Below are positions 57,507 through 64,000 of a stretch of 64,000 nucleotides of DNA, in pieces. The translations under genes and the position numbers were made by a program. Source of the stretch: Phycisphaeraceae bacterium. GTDB taxonomy: Bacteria; Planctomycetota; Phycisphaerae; Phycisphaerales; SM1A02. Numbering within the stretch: the stretch's first letter is position 1; the number at the start of each line of letters is the position of its first letter. The stretch is from assembly GCA_004213555.1 (NCBI GenBank), contig SHAP01000004.1, positions 62,001 to 126,000 on the forward strand, in the 5' to 3' direction. Below the pieces are notes generated by a model. That model did not search any database and was not told the DNA's origin. It saw nothing but the letters and a program-made list of their open reading frames with translations.

Positions 57507-58849
57507 GAGCTTGGCCGGCGTTTGACGCCCGAACCCGGCTTTTCTCCCTTGGCAATGGGCTTCGAAGCCCGCGAACGCCCCTTCCGGCGCACGGTTTCGT
57601 GACGCACCCGGCGGGATTTTGGCGGCCGGGTGCCAGAAGGCTTCTTGGCGTGCGGCTCGTAGCCCTCGACCGCTTCAAGCGGTTCACCGATGTCACACGC
57701 CTTGGCCAATTTTCGCCACAGGTTCCGTTCGGTCGGCATCACCAAAGCCACTGCAGTGCCTCGTCCTCCACCGTGTCCAGCGCGACCAGAACGGTGAACG
57801 TACCCATCTGGCTCCAGCGGAATGTCGTAGTGCACCACGGTTTTGACCCGTTCAATGTGCAATCCCCGGGCCGCGACATCGGTAGAGATCAACACTTCGA
57901 CATGACCTTCGGTGAAATCAGACAAGGCTTGGCGCCGAGCCGATTGCGAGCGGTCGCCATGTATGGAATCGCAAGCGATGCCTGCTTCTCGAAGGGCCTT
58001 GGCCACAAAATCCACGCGGCGTCGGGTGCGACAGAACACCAAAACCCCTTTGCGGCGAGGCAGAATTTTTTCCAGCAACAACGGAATCTTGCGAAGTCCA
58101 GGAACGGCGATGGGGCGATGCCTGAGATTCGCCGCGGTTGAACCTTCCGGATCCACTTCGAGCCGGACCGGATCCGCCAAAAATCGTGCCGACAGACGCT
58201 CGACCTGTTTGGGCATCGTGGCACTGAAAAGAAGATGCTGGCGGCCTTCAGGCAGTTCAGACAGCAACGATTCAATTTGAGGCAAAAAGCCCATGTCCAT
58301 CATGCGGTCCGCCTCATCGATCGCAGCGACCGAAAGATTGCACCAATCGAAAATTCCTTTTTCGCCCAACTCCCTTACCCGGCCAGGCGTAGCCACCAGA
58401 AGTTCAGCGCCGTCCGAGATGGCTTTGGTCTGGGGTCCGATGGGCGATTTTCCTACCGCAACGGCGACCGAAAATCGGAGACGCTTGGTCAGAAGCTCTG
58501 CTTCCTGGGCCACCTGAAACGCCAACTCACGGGTCGGCACCAGCACCAACCCCCGCAGTCGGGCGGCCCCTTTGGCCAAGGGGTTCTTTGGCTTCCTTCC
58601 GTGCAATCTTCCCTTGGGGATCTGTGCTTCTTCCACGATGCGCTGAATCATGGGCACCAAGTAGGCGAAAGTCTTGCCCCGACCAGTTTGCGCAATGCCA
58701 ATGACATCTTTCCCGTCAAGTGCGGGCGGAATCGCGGCGGCCTGAATGGGTCTGGGCTCAGTCGCGCCGGCGGACCCGAGGTTGTTCACCAGAACGGTTT
58801 CCACCCCAAGAGCGACGAAGTTTTCGGCAATGGCATTTTTTCTTGTCAT
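57503..58849 (-). CDS. DEAD-box RNA helicase
   Basis: 448 residues. The Q motif is TEPRPIQAAAIP, motif I is AQTGRGKT (about 53-60), motif II is DEAD (AAIDEADRMMDMGFL), SAT is at LFSATMP, and motif VI is HRSGRAGHGG. A basic C-tail of about 75 residues, rich in Arg and Lys, probably binds RNA. The best general name is RhlE-like. It may help ribosome assembly or RNA decay. It runs divergently from the small ORF at 58903. Confidence 0.93.
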   Translation of the reverse strand: MTRKNAIAENFVALGVETVLVNNLGSAGATEPRPIQAAAIPPALDGKDVIGIAQTGRGKTFAYLVPMIQRIVEEAQIPKGRLHGRKPKNPLAKGAARLRGLVLVPTRELAFQVAQEAELLTKRLRFSVAVAVGKSPIGPQTKAISDGAELLVATPGRVRELGEKGIFDWCNLSVAAIDEADRMMDMGFLPQIESLLSELPEGRQHLLFSATMPKQVERLSARFLADPVRLEVDPEGSTAANLRHRPIAVPGLRKIPLLLEKILPRRKGVLVFCRTRRRVDFVAKALREAGIACDSIHGDRSQSARRQALSDFTEGHVEVLISTDVAARGLHIERVKTVVHYDIPLEPDGYVHRSGRAGHGGGRGTAVALVMPTERNLWRKLAKACDIGEPLEAVEGYEPHAKKPSGTRPPKSRRVRHETVRRKGRSRASKPIAKGEKPGSGVKRRPSS

Positions 58850-58902
58850 TCGTGAAACATTGTGCGACCAAATTCAACTTTGGGTCGTATGCTCGAACTG
58901 GA

Positions 58903-59124
58903 ATGCGAAACTTTTCTTCCCAACACGTCCACCAAGCCACCCAAAAGGGTTTGGTCGCTCGTGCGCGAAGCAAAGCGGTCGCGATCCCACTGAACAACTC
59001 CCATGATGCTCGACGGTGCCCGAAGGCGTATTCCGCCCTGGTCGCCCTTTGCGTGGTCACCACTGTGGTCTCCATCTGCATTTCCACCCTCATGCTCCAT
59101 GTCCTTGAGCGAGGGGTCTCCTAG
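58903..59124 (+). CDS. Small single-helix membrane protein of unknown function
   Basis: 73 residues from ATG at 58903. A basic N-terminus with many Arg, Lys and His is followed by a hydrophobic helix (ALVALCVVTTVVSICISTLML, about residues 45-64) and a short end (HVLERGVS). A strong terminator starts 31 bases after the stop, so a transcript ends here. The topology suggests cytoplasmic N-terminus. No family was recognised. Confidence 0.55.
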   Translation: MRNFSSQHVHQATQKGLVARARSKAVAIPLNNSHDARRCPKAYSALVALCVVTTVVSICISTLMLHVLERGVS

Positions 59125-59154
59125 AGCACACGCGAGTTCATCGCACGACTCTTG

Positions 59155-59183
59155 AAGGCCCCGCAACCCGCGGGGCCTTTTTT
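59155..59183 (+). terminator. Strong rho-independent terminator
   Basis: AAGGCCCCGC and GCGGGGCCTT form a 10-bp stem with a 5-base loop AACCC, followed by TTTTTT. It ends the unit with the 73-residue ORF. Confidence 0.92.
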
Positions 59184-59222
59184 CATTTCCATCTTTCCCC
59201 CGAACCAATCAGGAATCCCACC

Positions 59223-59327
59223 ATGAACATCACCATGCTTGCCAAAATCTCCTCCCCAGCTGTCGTTGTTGCCCATCCTTGCTTGCGTCGGGGCCGTGGG
59301 GCCAGTCCCTCCGGAGGTGCCGCATGA
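59223..59327 (+). CDS. Putative 34-residue leader ORF upstream of an unknown gene
   Basis: ATG at 59223 (AGGA eight bases upstream) gives 34 codons ending TGA at 59327. The last bases are ATGA, in which the ATG starts the next gene at 59324. The peptide has a short hydrophobic part (KISSPAVVVAHPCL) and a basic end. Tight coupling suggests a leader peptide or a small protein. The coding reading is not proven. Confidence 0.4.
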   Translation: MNITMLAKISSPAVVVAHPCLRRGRGASPSGGAA

Positions 59328-60091
59328 GTCCTGCAGACTTTTTGAACACTTCCGTCTCGTTCTCCAACCCAGCCCAGCGTCAAGGAAGTCCTCTTGCGGG
59401 CATGCTCTCCGCCCTGGCGGCATCCTTAGAGGCCGTCGGAGGCAATGTTGTTTTCCAACTGGACCCTTGGGATGATTTGGCTGCGGCCCGCGCCTGGATG
59501 AATCTGGCCGGTCCACAAACTTTGGTGTTGCCTCGCGCGCAAAGCGATCAAGCGTCGCCGGCCCGGATCCTCGCGGTCACCGGACTTCCAGGTCGAGCGC
59601 TTGCCGATGGGGCCATCGTCCCCACCCGCGCGATGGCAGATTTTGTTCGCGTGGCCGACCTCAAGCAAGTGGTTCTGGTTGACGTTTCAGGTCCTGTCGA
59701 TGTCTCGGACGTGCTGTTCTTTCGCACGGTCCTCCAACGCAATCTTGGACTGTTGTCGGCGGAACCACGAGTTCAACGGGTGCTCCAACAATGCAGTTCT
59801 TCGATCATTCTCGAAGCCCGCGAACGGCAGGATGCTTTGGAATGCATGTCGGATGCTTTGAAGGGGTACGCCCAACGCTTTTTGGGAACCGAGTCAGAGA
59901 TGGCACGCCCTCCTGCGGACATGGTGGATCGTCTGCTCAGCGCCAGTGGACGGCTTCGTATCCGACCCATAGAAACCGAACGGGGCATGACCCATCTGGA
60001 CATTGGTGTCCAAGTCGAGCCCGATCTTCAAAGTCCCGCCGGTGTGGCGGTGCTCTACGACACCGTCACTGGCCAATGGCACGACCAGTAG
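59324..60091 (+). CDS. Protein of unknown function
   Basis: 255 residues, soluble, without signal or membrane helix. It has an alpha/beta look: LAGMLSALAASLEAVGGNVVFQLDP and DLKQVVLVDVSGPVDVSDVLFF are the clearest strands and helices, and a Cys-containing segment SSSIILEARERQDALECMSDAL follows (about 160-185). The start overlaps the leader ORF stop. ATG at 59279 would be a longer choice but lacks support. No family recognised. Confidence 0.6.
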   Translation: MSPADFLNTSVSFSNPAQRQGSPLAGMLSALAASLEAVGGNVVFQLDPWDDLAAARAWMNLAGPQTLVLPRAQSDQASPARILAVTGLPGRALADGAIVPTRAMADFVRVADLKQVVLVDVSGPVDVSDVLFFRTVLQRNLGLLSAEPRVQRVLQQCSSSIILEARERQDALECMSDALKGYAQRFLGTESEMARPPADMVDRLLSASGRLRIRPIETERGMTHLDIGVQVEPDLQSPAGVAVLYDTVTGQWHDQ

Positions 60092-60156
60092 ATCCCTTCC
60101 AAGCCCCCCTTGCCATGCCCGACTGACTCCACGGGTATGGATTCATCCTGGTTCTT

Positions 60157-60192
60157 GAGACCCGCGGGCGATCCTCCACCCCCGCGGGTCTC
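60157..60192. repeat. Perfect 12-bp inverted repeat
   Basis: GAGACCCGCGGG and CCCGCGGGTCTC flank a 12-base loop, 65 bases after the unknown gene's stop. No T tract follows on either strand. It may be a terminator-like stem, an RNA stability element or an operator. Confidence 0.6.
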
Positions 60193-60217
60193 GCCCAGGA
60201 ACGAAAGCTTGGCCAAT

Positions 60218-60243
60218 CAAAAAAATTCAAACGTCAATTGACG
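60218..60243 (-). terminator. Palindrome and T tract after slyX
   Basis: The palindrome CGTCAATTGACG (60232-60243) lies five bases after the slyX stop and is followed on the minus strand by TTTGAA and seven T. It would end the thiC-slyX transcript. The stem is short and has no true loop, so it is a moderate candidate. This patch is much more AT-rich than its surroundings. Confidence 0.5.
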
Positions 60244-60248
60244 CCAAA

Positions 60249-60518
60249 TTAACGTGAACGACCGTCCCAGTGAGGAGGTCGATGGTCCACGGCTTCATCC
60301 GTGGATTGGTTCGGCTTGGTGCGTTCGTCAATCGCCTGCAGCGCACCATGCAATTCACCCAACTTGGGTTCGATGCGATCGGTCTGGGTGGCGACGCGAG
60401 TCAATTCGGTGTTGAGTTGATCTTGGGTGTGTTGCAAGAAAGCCAAGGATTCCTCGAGCTGAAGCAGCCGAGACTCCAAGCGGGCAACGCGTTCGGACAA
60501 CTCCTTCGTATCTGACAT
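60249..60518 (-). CDS. slyX: SlyX-family coiled-coil protein
   Basis: 89 residues. Heptad-like Leu positions run through residues 8-65 (LSERVARLESRLLQLEESLAFLQ). The C-terminus has HRPPHWDG, close to the PPHY end of SlyX proteins. The function of SlyX is unclear. The ATG overlaps the thiC stop by one base, so it is coupled to thiC. Confidence 0.75.
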   Translation of the reverse strand: MSDTKELSERVARLESRLLQLEESLAFLQHTQDQLNTELTRVATQTDRIEPKLGELHGALQAIDERTKPNQSTDEAVDHRPPHWDGRSR

Positions 60519-62362
60519 CAGATCACCGGATCGTGTTTGGGGAGGTTGTGGGCTTCCTCGGTCCGGAGCTCGACCAACGTTTCACCAGGGGCCAATTGCA
60601 TCTTCTGCGCGGCCTCGTCGGAAACAAAGTCCGAATGGCACGCGGCCTTTCCGTCCTCATCGCCCGATTGGACACGACCTTTGGTCTTGGCCGCCAAGCG
60701 ATGGATCTCATCCGGAGACAGCACGCCCCGCTGTTCCAAAATCTTGCGTTGCTCTTCGTTCAGGGCGGCACTAAGCGTCGGCTTGTCCCAGGCATTTTCA
60801 GCGGTCTTGCCACTGGCAAATTCCTGAATCTCTTTCGAGATACGAACGCTGCACCAGTCGTGCCCGCACATGGCGCAGAAATCGGTGTCAACGTCCAGAT
60901 CTTCATCGTGATATGCCCGGGCCAGATCGGGGTCGAAGGACAAATCAAAGTGTCGTTGCCAATTGAGGGCGGCCCGAGCCTTGGTCAACTCGTCGTCGTT
61001 GTCACGACTTCCAGGGATGCCCAGAGCAATATCAGCCGAGTGGGCGGCGATGCGATACGCCACACAACCCTGCTTCACGTCGTCCCGCTTGGGCAGACCA
61101 AGGTGCTCTTTGGGAGTCACGTAACACAGCATGGATGCCCCGTGATACGCCGCCATGGTGGCACCAATCGCGCTGGTGATGTGGTCGTAGCCAGGGAACA
61201 TGTCCGTGACCAGTGGGCCAAGCACATAGAACGGTGCGCCGTGACACAGGCGACGCTGCAACTTCATATTCCATTCAATTTGATCCACCGGGACATGTCC
61301 CGGGCCCTCGACCATGGCCTGAACACCATGTCGCCAAGCCCGCTCAACGAGTTCTCCAATGGTGGAGAGTTCTGCAATCTGCGCGGCGTCGGTGGCATCG
61401 GCCAAACCACCTGGACGCAGGCCGTCTCCAACCGAGAAGGTCACGTCATGTTCTCGACAGATTTCGCAGATGTCATCCCAACACTCGTACATGATGTTTT
61501 GTTGACCGTGTTGAATCATCCATTTGGCCAAAAGCGAGCCGCCTCGCGACACAATGCCAATCACCCGATCACGAACCAGCGGAATGTGCTCCTTGAGTAC
61601 GCCAGCGTGGATGGTGAAGTAATCCACCCCTTGCTCGGCTTGGTGACGGCAAGTGTCCAAAATGATCTCTCGATTGAGATCTTCGATCTTCCGGCCGATG
61701 ATCATCGAGTAGATGGGCACGGTTCCGATCGGTACGGTGCTCTCGGCCAAAATAGCTTCGCGGCACGCGTCGAGATCGCCACCGGTGGACAAATCCATCA
61801 CCGTGTCGGCGGTCCAACGTTCAGCCCACTTCAACTTGTCCACCTCTTCATCTGTTCCCGAAGAGACTGGCGAGGCGCCCATGTTGGCGTTGACTTTGGT
61901 GCGGCTCGCGCGACCAATGGCCATGGGGTCCAACTTTTTAGTGAGATGGTTGCGGTTGGCTGGAATAACCAAGCGCCCGGACGCCACTTCGTCACGAACT
62001 TGTTCGGGCGCCAGATGCGGCTCTCGTTCGGAGACCCGACGCATTTCGGACGTCACCGTGCCAAGTCGAGCATGTTCCAATTGGGTGATGGGAACAAAGC
62101 CTTCTGGAGCAATGGCACGAATGGGCTCGGTTCCACGACCGTGTCCAAGGCAACCGTCGGGATGGGACTCAATGGACCAGCCATCAGGAAGAAAATCCCA
62201 GGCCGTCTTGTCCGACGGCTCTGGCATGCCCGGAGTGTCCGGGCTGGAATAGGTTCGAGGGCCACCCACTTGGGGAGGGTTGGCAAAACAGCCTGGTGTG
62301 GTCCCGGTGGGGACGGTGGCAGGGTCGGTGGCTCCAAGAAGCGGTGGGTTGGTGAGGTCCAT
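60518..62362 (-). CDS. thiC: Phosphomethylpyrimidine synthase ThiC
   Basis: 614 residues from ATG at 62362 (AAAGGA six bases upstream). It makes the pyrimidine part of thiamine with a radical SAM reaction. RTKVNANMGASPVSSG, EQGVDYFTIHAGVL, MVEGPGHVPVDQIEWNMKLQ and the [4Fe-4S] cluster motif CAMCGHDWCSVRISKE (CX2CX4C) are present. A TPP riboswitch stands just upstream and controls it. Confidence 0.97.
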   Translation of the reverse strand: MDLTNPPLLGATDPATVPTGTTPGCFANPPQVGGPRTYSSPDTPGMPEPSDKTAWDFLPDGWSIESHPDGCLGHGRGTEPIRAIAPEGFVPITQLEHARLGTVTSEMRRVSEREPHLAPEQVRDEVASGRLVIPANRNHLTKKLDPMAIGRASRTKVNANMGASPVSSGTDEEVDKLKWAERWTADTVMDLSTGGDLDACREAILAESTVPIGTVPIYSMIIGRKIEDLNREIILDTCRHQAEQGVDYFTIHAGVLKEHIPLVRDRVIGIVSRGGSLLAKWMIQHGQQNIMYECWDDICEICREHDVTFSVGDGLRPGGLADATDAAQIAELSTIGELVERAWRHGVQAMVEGPGHVPVDQIEWNMKLQRRLCHGAPFYVLGPLVTDMFPGYDHITSAIGATMAAYHGASMLCYVTPKEHLGLPKRDDVKQGCVAYRIAAHSADIALGIPGSRDNDDELTKARAALNWQRHFDLSFDPDLARAYHDEDLDVDTDFCAMCGHDWCSVRISKEIQEFASGKTAENAWDKPTLSAALNEEQRKILEQRGVLSPDEIHRLAAKTKGRVQSGDEDGKAACHSDFVSDEAAQKMQLAPGETLVELRTEEAHNLPKHDPVI

Positions 62363-62407
62363 GGTGGTCCTTTGACACAAACAGAGGACGAGCCGATATG
62401 ACGAAGG

Positions 62408-62483
62408 GCACGCATCCCTCCGCCGGCACGACCCGGATCAGGTGCAACGGGTTCTTCTCAGCGGAACAAACCGCGCCCCGTGC
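62408..62483 (-). promoter_or_regulatory. TPP riboswitch (THI element) upstream of thiC
   Basis: On the minus strand CTGAGA (62461-62456) is followed by ACCTGATCCGGGT (62443-62431) and CGGAGGGATGCG. These are the conserved THI-box bases of the pyrimidine- and pyrophosphate-sensing helices. GCACG (62483-62479) and CGTGC (62412-62408) pair as P1. P1 ends 45 bases before the thiC ATG. No terminator follows, so it probably acts by hiding the ribosome site when thiamine pyrophosphate binds. A TATACT box at 62499-62494 is a possible -10 element. Confidence 0.9.
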
Positions 62484-62530
62484 GTACAGAAGGAGTATAG
62501 GGAAGGGACGGACCGCGACGATACAAGGCT

Positions 62531-63343
62531 ATGCGCTTTGCCCGATTGGCTGGATTGCTCTTGGTGGGATGTGGAGGAATTGCCCCCATTGACGGCAGTG
62601 ACCCCATGTCGCCAAAAGAGTTGGTTGATCCTCTTTTTGAAGCCTTTGCTGAGGATCCGGCCGAGTCCTTGCCCATCACTGGTCCGGTCAATTTGGACGT
62701 TGACATCTTCCGCGGAGATGTCTTGGTGCGTCGAGCCGAAGGGCTTGAGTCCCCAAGATTGATCACCACCCGCCGGGCCGATTTTGGTGCCGGTCGATCC
62801 GAGGATGGATTCTTGGCACTGGACGATGTCCAGATCAAGGCCCGAGTGGAGTCAGGACCCGAAGGTCCAATCTTGGTCATCAAAGCAACCAGTGGTCACC
62901 CCGATGCCGCACAAATGCGAACCGATCTCGTCATTGAGCTGCCCGAACCCAGTGGGGTACGCGTTCGTTCTGGTTTCGGCCACATCGAGGTCCGAGGTTG
63001 CGTCGGTCCAATCGATGCCCTCACCAACGAAGGCAACGTGTTGGTGCGATCCCACCGACCTTTGCAAGGTGACGTGGCGGCAATTTCCAATCGCGGATCT
63101 GCGTTGGTGGCGGTACGAGGCGAGACCCAAGCCATGATCGACTTGGAAGCCATGGGAGGTGAGGCCAGAAGCCGCGTCTTGGGAGCAGGCCTCAAAATTT
63201 TGCCCGGGACCACTGCCAGCCGATTCAAAGGGGTCATGAACGACGGCACCTGGATGATTACTGTTCGTGCGACCGAGGCCAATGCGAGCTTCCACGCCAT
63301 CCCAAACCCAGAATTCACTGCGTTTCACTTTGACACCCCGTGA
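62531..63343 (+). CDS. Lipoprotein with a beta-repeat adhesin-like domain
   Basis: 270 residues. The signal ends in a lipobox (LLLVGCGG, Cys14). The mature part has short beta strands repeated at close spacing (RSGFGHIEVRGCVGPIDALTNEGNVLVRS, AAISNRGSALVAV), in the style of DUF4097 bactofilin-like or adhesin-like sheets. A role in the cell envelope is inferred. The start has only AAGG two bases before the ATG. The stop overlaps the rlmE start. Confidence 0.75.
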   Translation: MRFARLAGLLLVGCGGIAPIDGSDPMSPKELVDPLFEAFAEDPAESLPITGPVNLDVDIFRGDVLVRRAEGLESPRLITTRRADFGAGRSEDGFLALDDVQIKARVESGPEGPILVIKATSGHPDAAQMRTDLVIELPEPSGVRVRSGFGHIEVRGCVGPIDALTNEGNVLVRSHRPLQGDVAAISNRGSALVAVRGETQAMIDLEAMGGEARSRVLGAGLKILPGTTASRFKGVMNDGTWMITVRATEANASFHAIPNPEFTAFHFDTP

Positions 63344-64000
63344 GCAGTGACCGCGAAGTCTGGGACCATTGGTACCGCCAAGCCCAAGCCCAAGGCTACC
63401 GCTCAAGGGCCGCTTTCAAACTGATCGACATCGATGACAAGCGAAAAGTCATTCGCAAAGGTGATCGCGTCTTGGATGCGGGCTGTGCGCCGGGGTCCTG
63501 GTGCGAAGTCGCTCTGCAAAGAGTGGGACCAGAAGGGGCCGTCGTGGGCATCGACCTGCAAACGGTGGAGTGGCGAGAAGCCCCTCCCAACTTGCGTCTG
63601 ATTGAAGGCGATTTCTTGGAAGCATCCGCAGAATCGCTGCTTGAAGGGATCGAAAGTCGGCGGCGAGGACCCATCCGATTTGATGTGGTCCTTTCAGACA
63701 TGATGGCGTACACGACTGGCTCGCAAGCCACCGACCACCACGCTTCCGCTCGGATTGTGGAACGGCTCTTGGCCACCCTGCCCGCGTTGCTCCGAGAAGG
63801 CGGGAATCTCGTGTACAAAATCTTCGAAGGGGAACGGTCGCCAGAACTTCTCCAAAAAACACGCGACTGCTTTGAAAAGGCCAAGCCCTACAAACCAGCC
63901 GCCAGTCGGGATGATTCCGTCGAGATCTTTGTGGTAGGCCACGGCTTCATCCCTGAAGCCGCCCCGGCCATGCCACCAGAACCCAAACGCGGACCCCCAT
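63340..64000 (+). CDS. rlmE: 23S rRNA 2'-O-methyltransferase RlmE (FtsJ), truncated by window edge
   Basis: Begins with GTG at 63340 (GTGA overlap) and continues beyond the right edge, 220 codons visible. RSRAAFKL (Lys27), the SAM loop DAGCAPGSW (about 46-54), VLSDMMAYTTG (Asp), LVYKIFEGE (Lys) and the Glu in DSVEIFVV (about 204-206) give the K-D-K-E tetrad of the family. It methylates U2552 of 23S rRNA. A disordered Pro-rich tail begins at the edge. Confidence 0.93.
   Translation, partial: MSSDREVWDHWYRQAQAQGYRSRAAFKLIDIDDKRKVIRKGDRVLDAGCAPGSWCEVALQRVGPEGAVVGIDLQTVEWREAPPNLRLIEGDFLEASAESLLEGIESRRRGPIRFDVVLSDMMAYTTGSQATDHHASARIVERLLATLPALLREGGNLVYKIFEGERSPELLQKTRDCFEKAKPYKPAASRDDSVEIFVVGHGFIPEAAPAMPPEPKRGPP

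Noticed and set aside
60533-62401. A 622-codon plus-strand ORF opposite thiC
   Set aside because: It is a mirror of thiC caused by the codon bias of the real gene; no motif, no ribosome site, and thiC is certain.

Overview
The window is a gene-dense, mostly housekeeping stretch of a bacterial chromosome, most likely from a member of the Planctomycetota (Phycisphaerae-like). The affiliation is inferred from three things. One is a short zinc ribbon of the CRHCG...GRCPECG type fused to membrane helices. Another is a signal peptidase I of 638 residues with a very large insertion. The third is the mix of a type II secretion cluster, several GroELs and sigma-54-type flagellar control. No phage, insertion sequence, CRISPR array, rRNA or tRNA gene was found. 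About 60 protein genes are annotated. Many neighbours overlap by 1-8 bases (ATGA, GTGA or TGATG junctions), so long co-translated operons are the rule.

Layout. 1-7149 (minus): type II secretion genes gspF-G-H-I-J-K-L-M and the start of a probable secretin gene. No gspE or gspC is present; a GspC/PilP-like tail appears to be fused to the GspM protein. 7152-17340 (minus): groEL-groES-groEL, then dnaJ, grpE, an FmdB zinc ribbon, RNase R and acetyl-CoA synthetase, running without a real gap into the secretion genes. 17516-26188: zinc-ribbon membrane protein, MoxR ATPase, hpt, mgtE, folC, leuS. 26190-32845 (minus): HU, signal peptidase, RicT, Der, ClpS and an MDR oxidoreductase. 32925-38629: a secreted repeat protein rich in Trp, His and Cys, YceI, enolase, a secreted unknown and a Xer recombinase. 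38738-41895 (plus): flgF-G-A-H behind a good sigma-54 promoter. 41896-46340 (minus): yggS, metF, three small membrane or secreted proteins and a glycogen debranching enzyme, all tightly coupled. 46447-49005: ftsK. 49006-49382: a region without an annotated long gene that holds a compact small transcription unit. 49383-54378 (minus): trpS and a leucine-degradation block (methylcrotonyl-CoA carboxylase beta, methylglutaconyl-CoA hydratase, HMG-CoA lyase, biotin ligase). 54413-64000: CAAX-type protease, trpC, an enoyl-CoA hydratase, a DUF481 barrel, a DEAD-box helicase, two small ORFs, an unknown 255-residue protein, slyX, thiC under a TPP riboswitch, a lipoprotein and rlmE (cut by the window edge).

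The most interesting items are these. (1) A 22-codon Arg-rich ORF at 49262 lies directly behind 16 bases fully complementary to the usual 3' end of 16S rRNA, with leader hairpins before it and a terminator after it. (2) A secreted protein at 32925 carries 51-bp tandem repeats and a Trp/His/Cys-rich core. (3) A 73-residue membrane protein (58903) and a 34-codon leader ORF (59223) lie in the same small-gene region, which ends in an unrecognised protein. (4) trpC and a divergent protease gene have overlapping start codons. (5) A PilO/GspM protein is apparently fused to a GspC/PilP-like domain. (6) A groEL-groES-groEL sandwich is present. No complete new defence or mobile system was seen.
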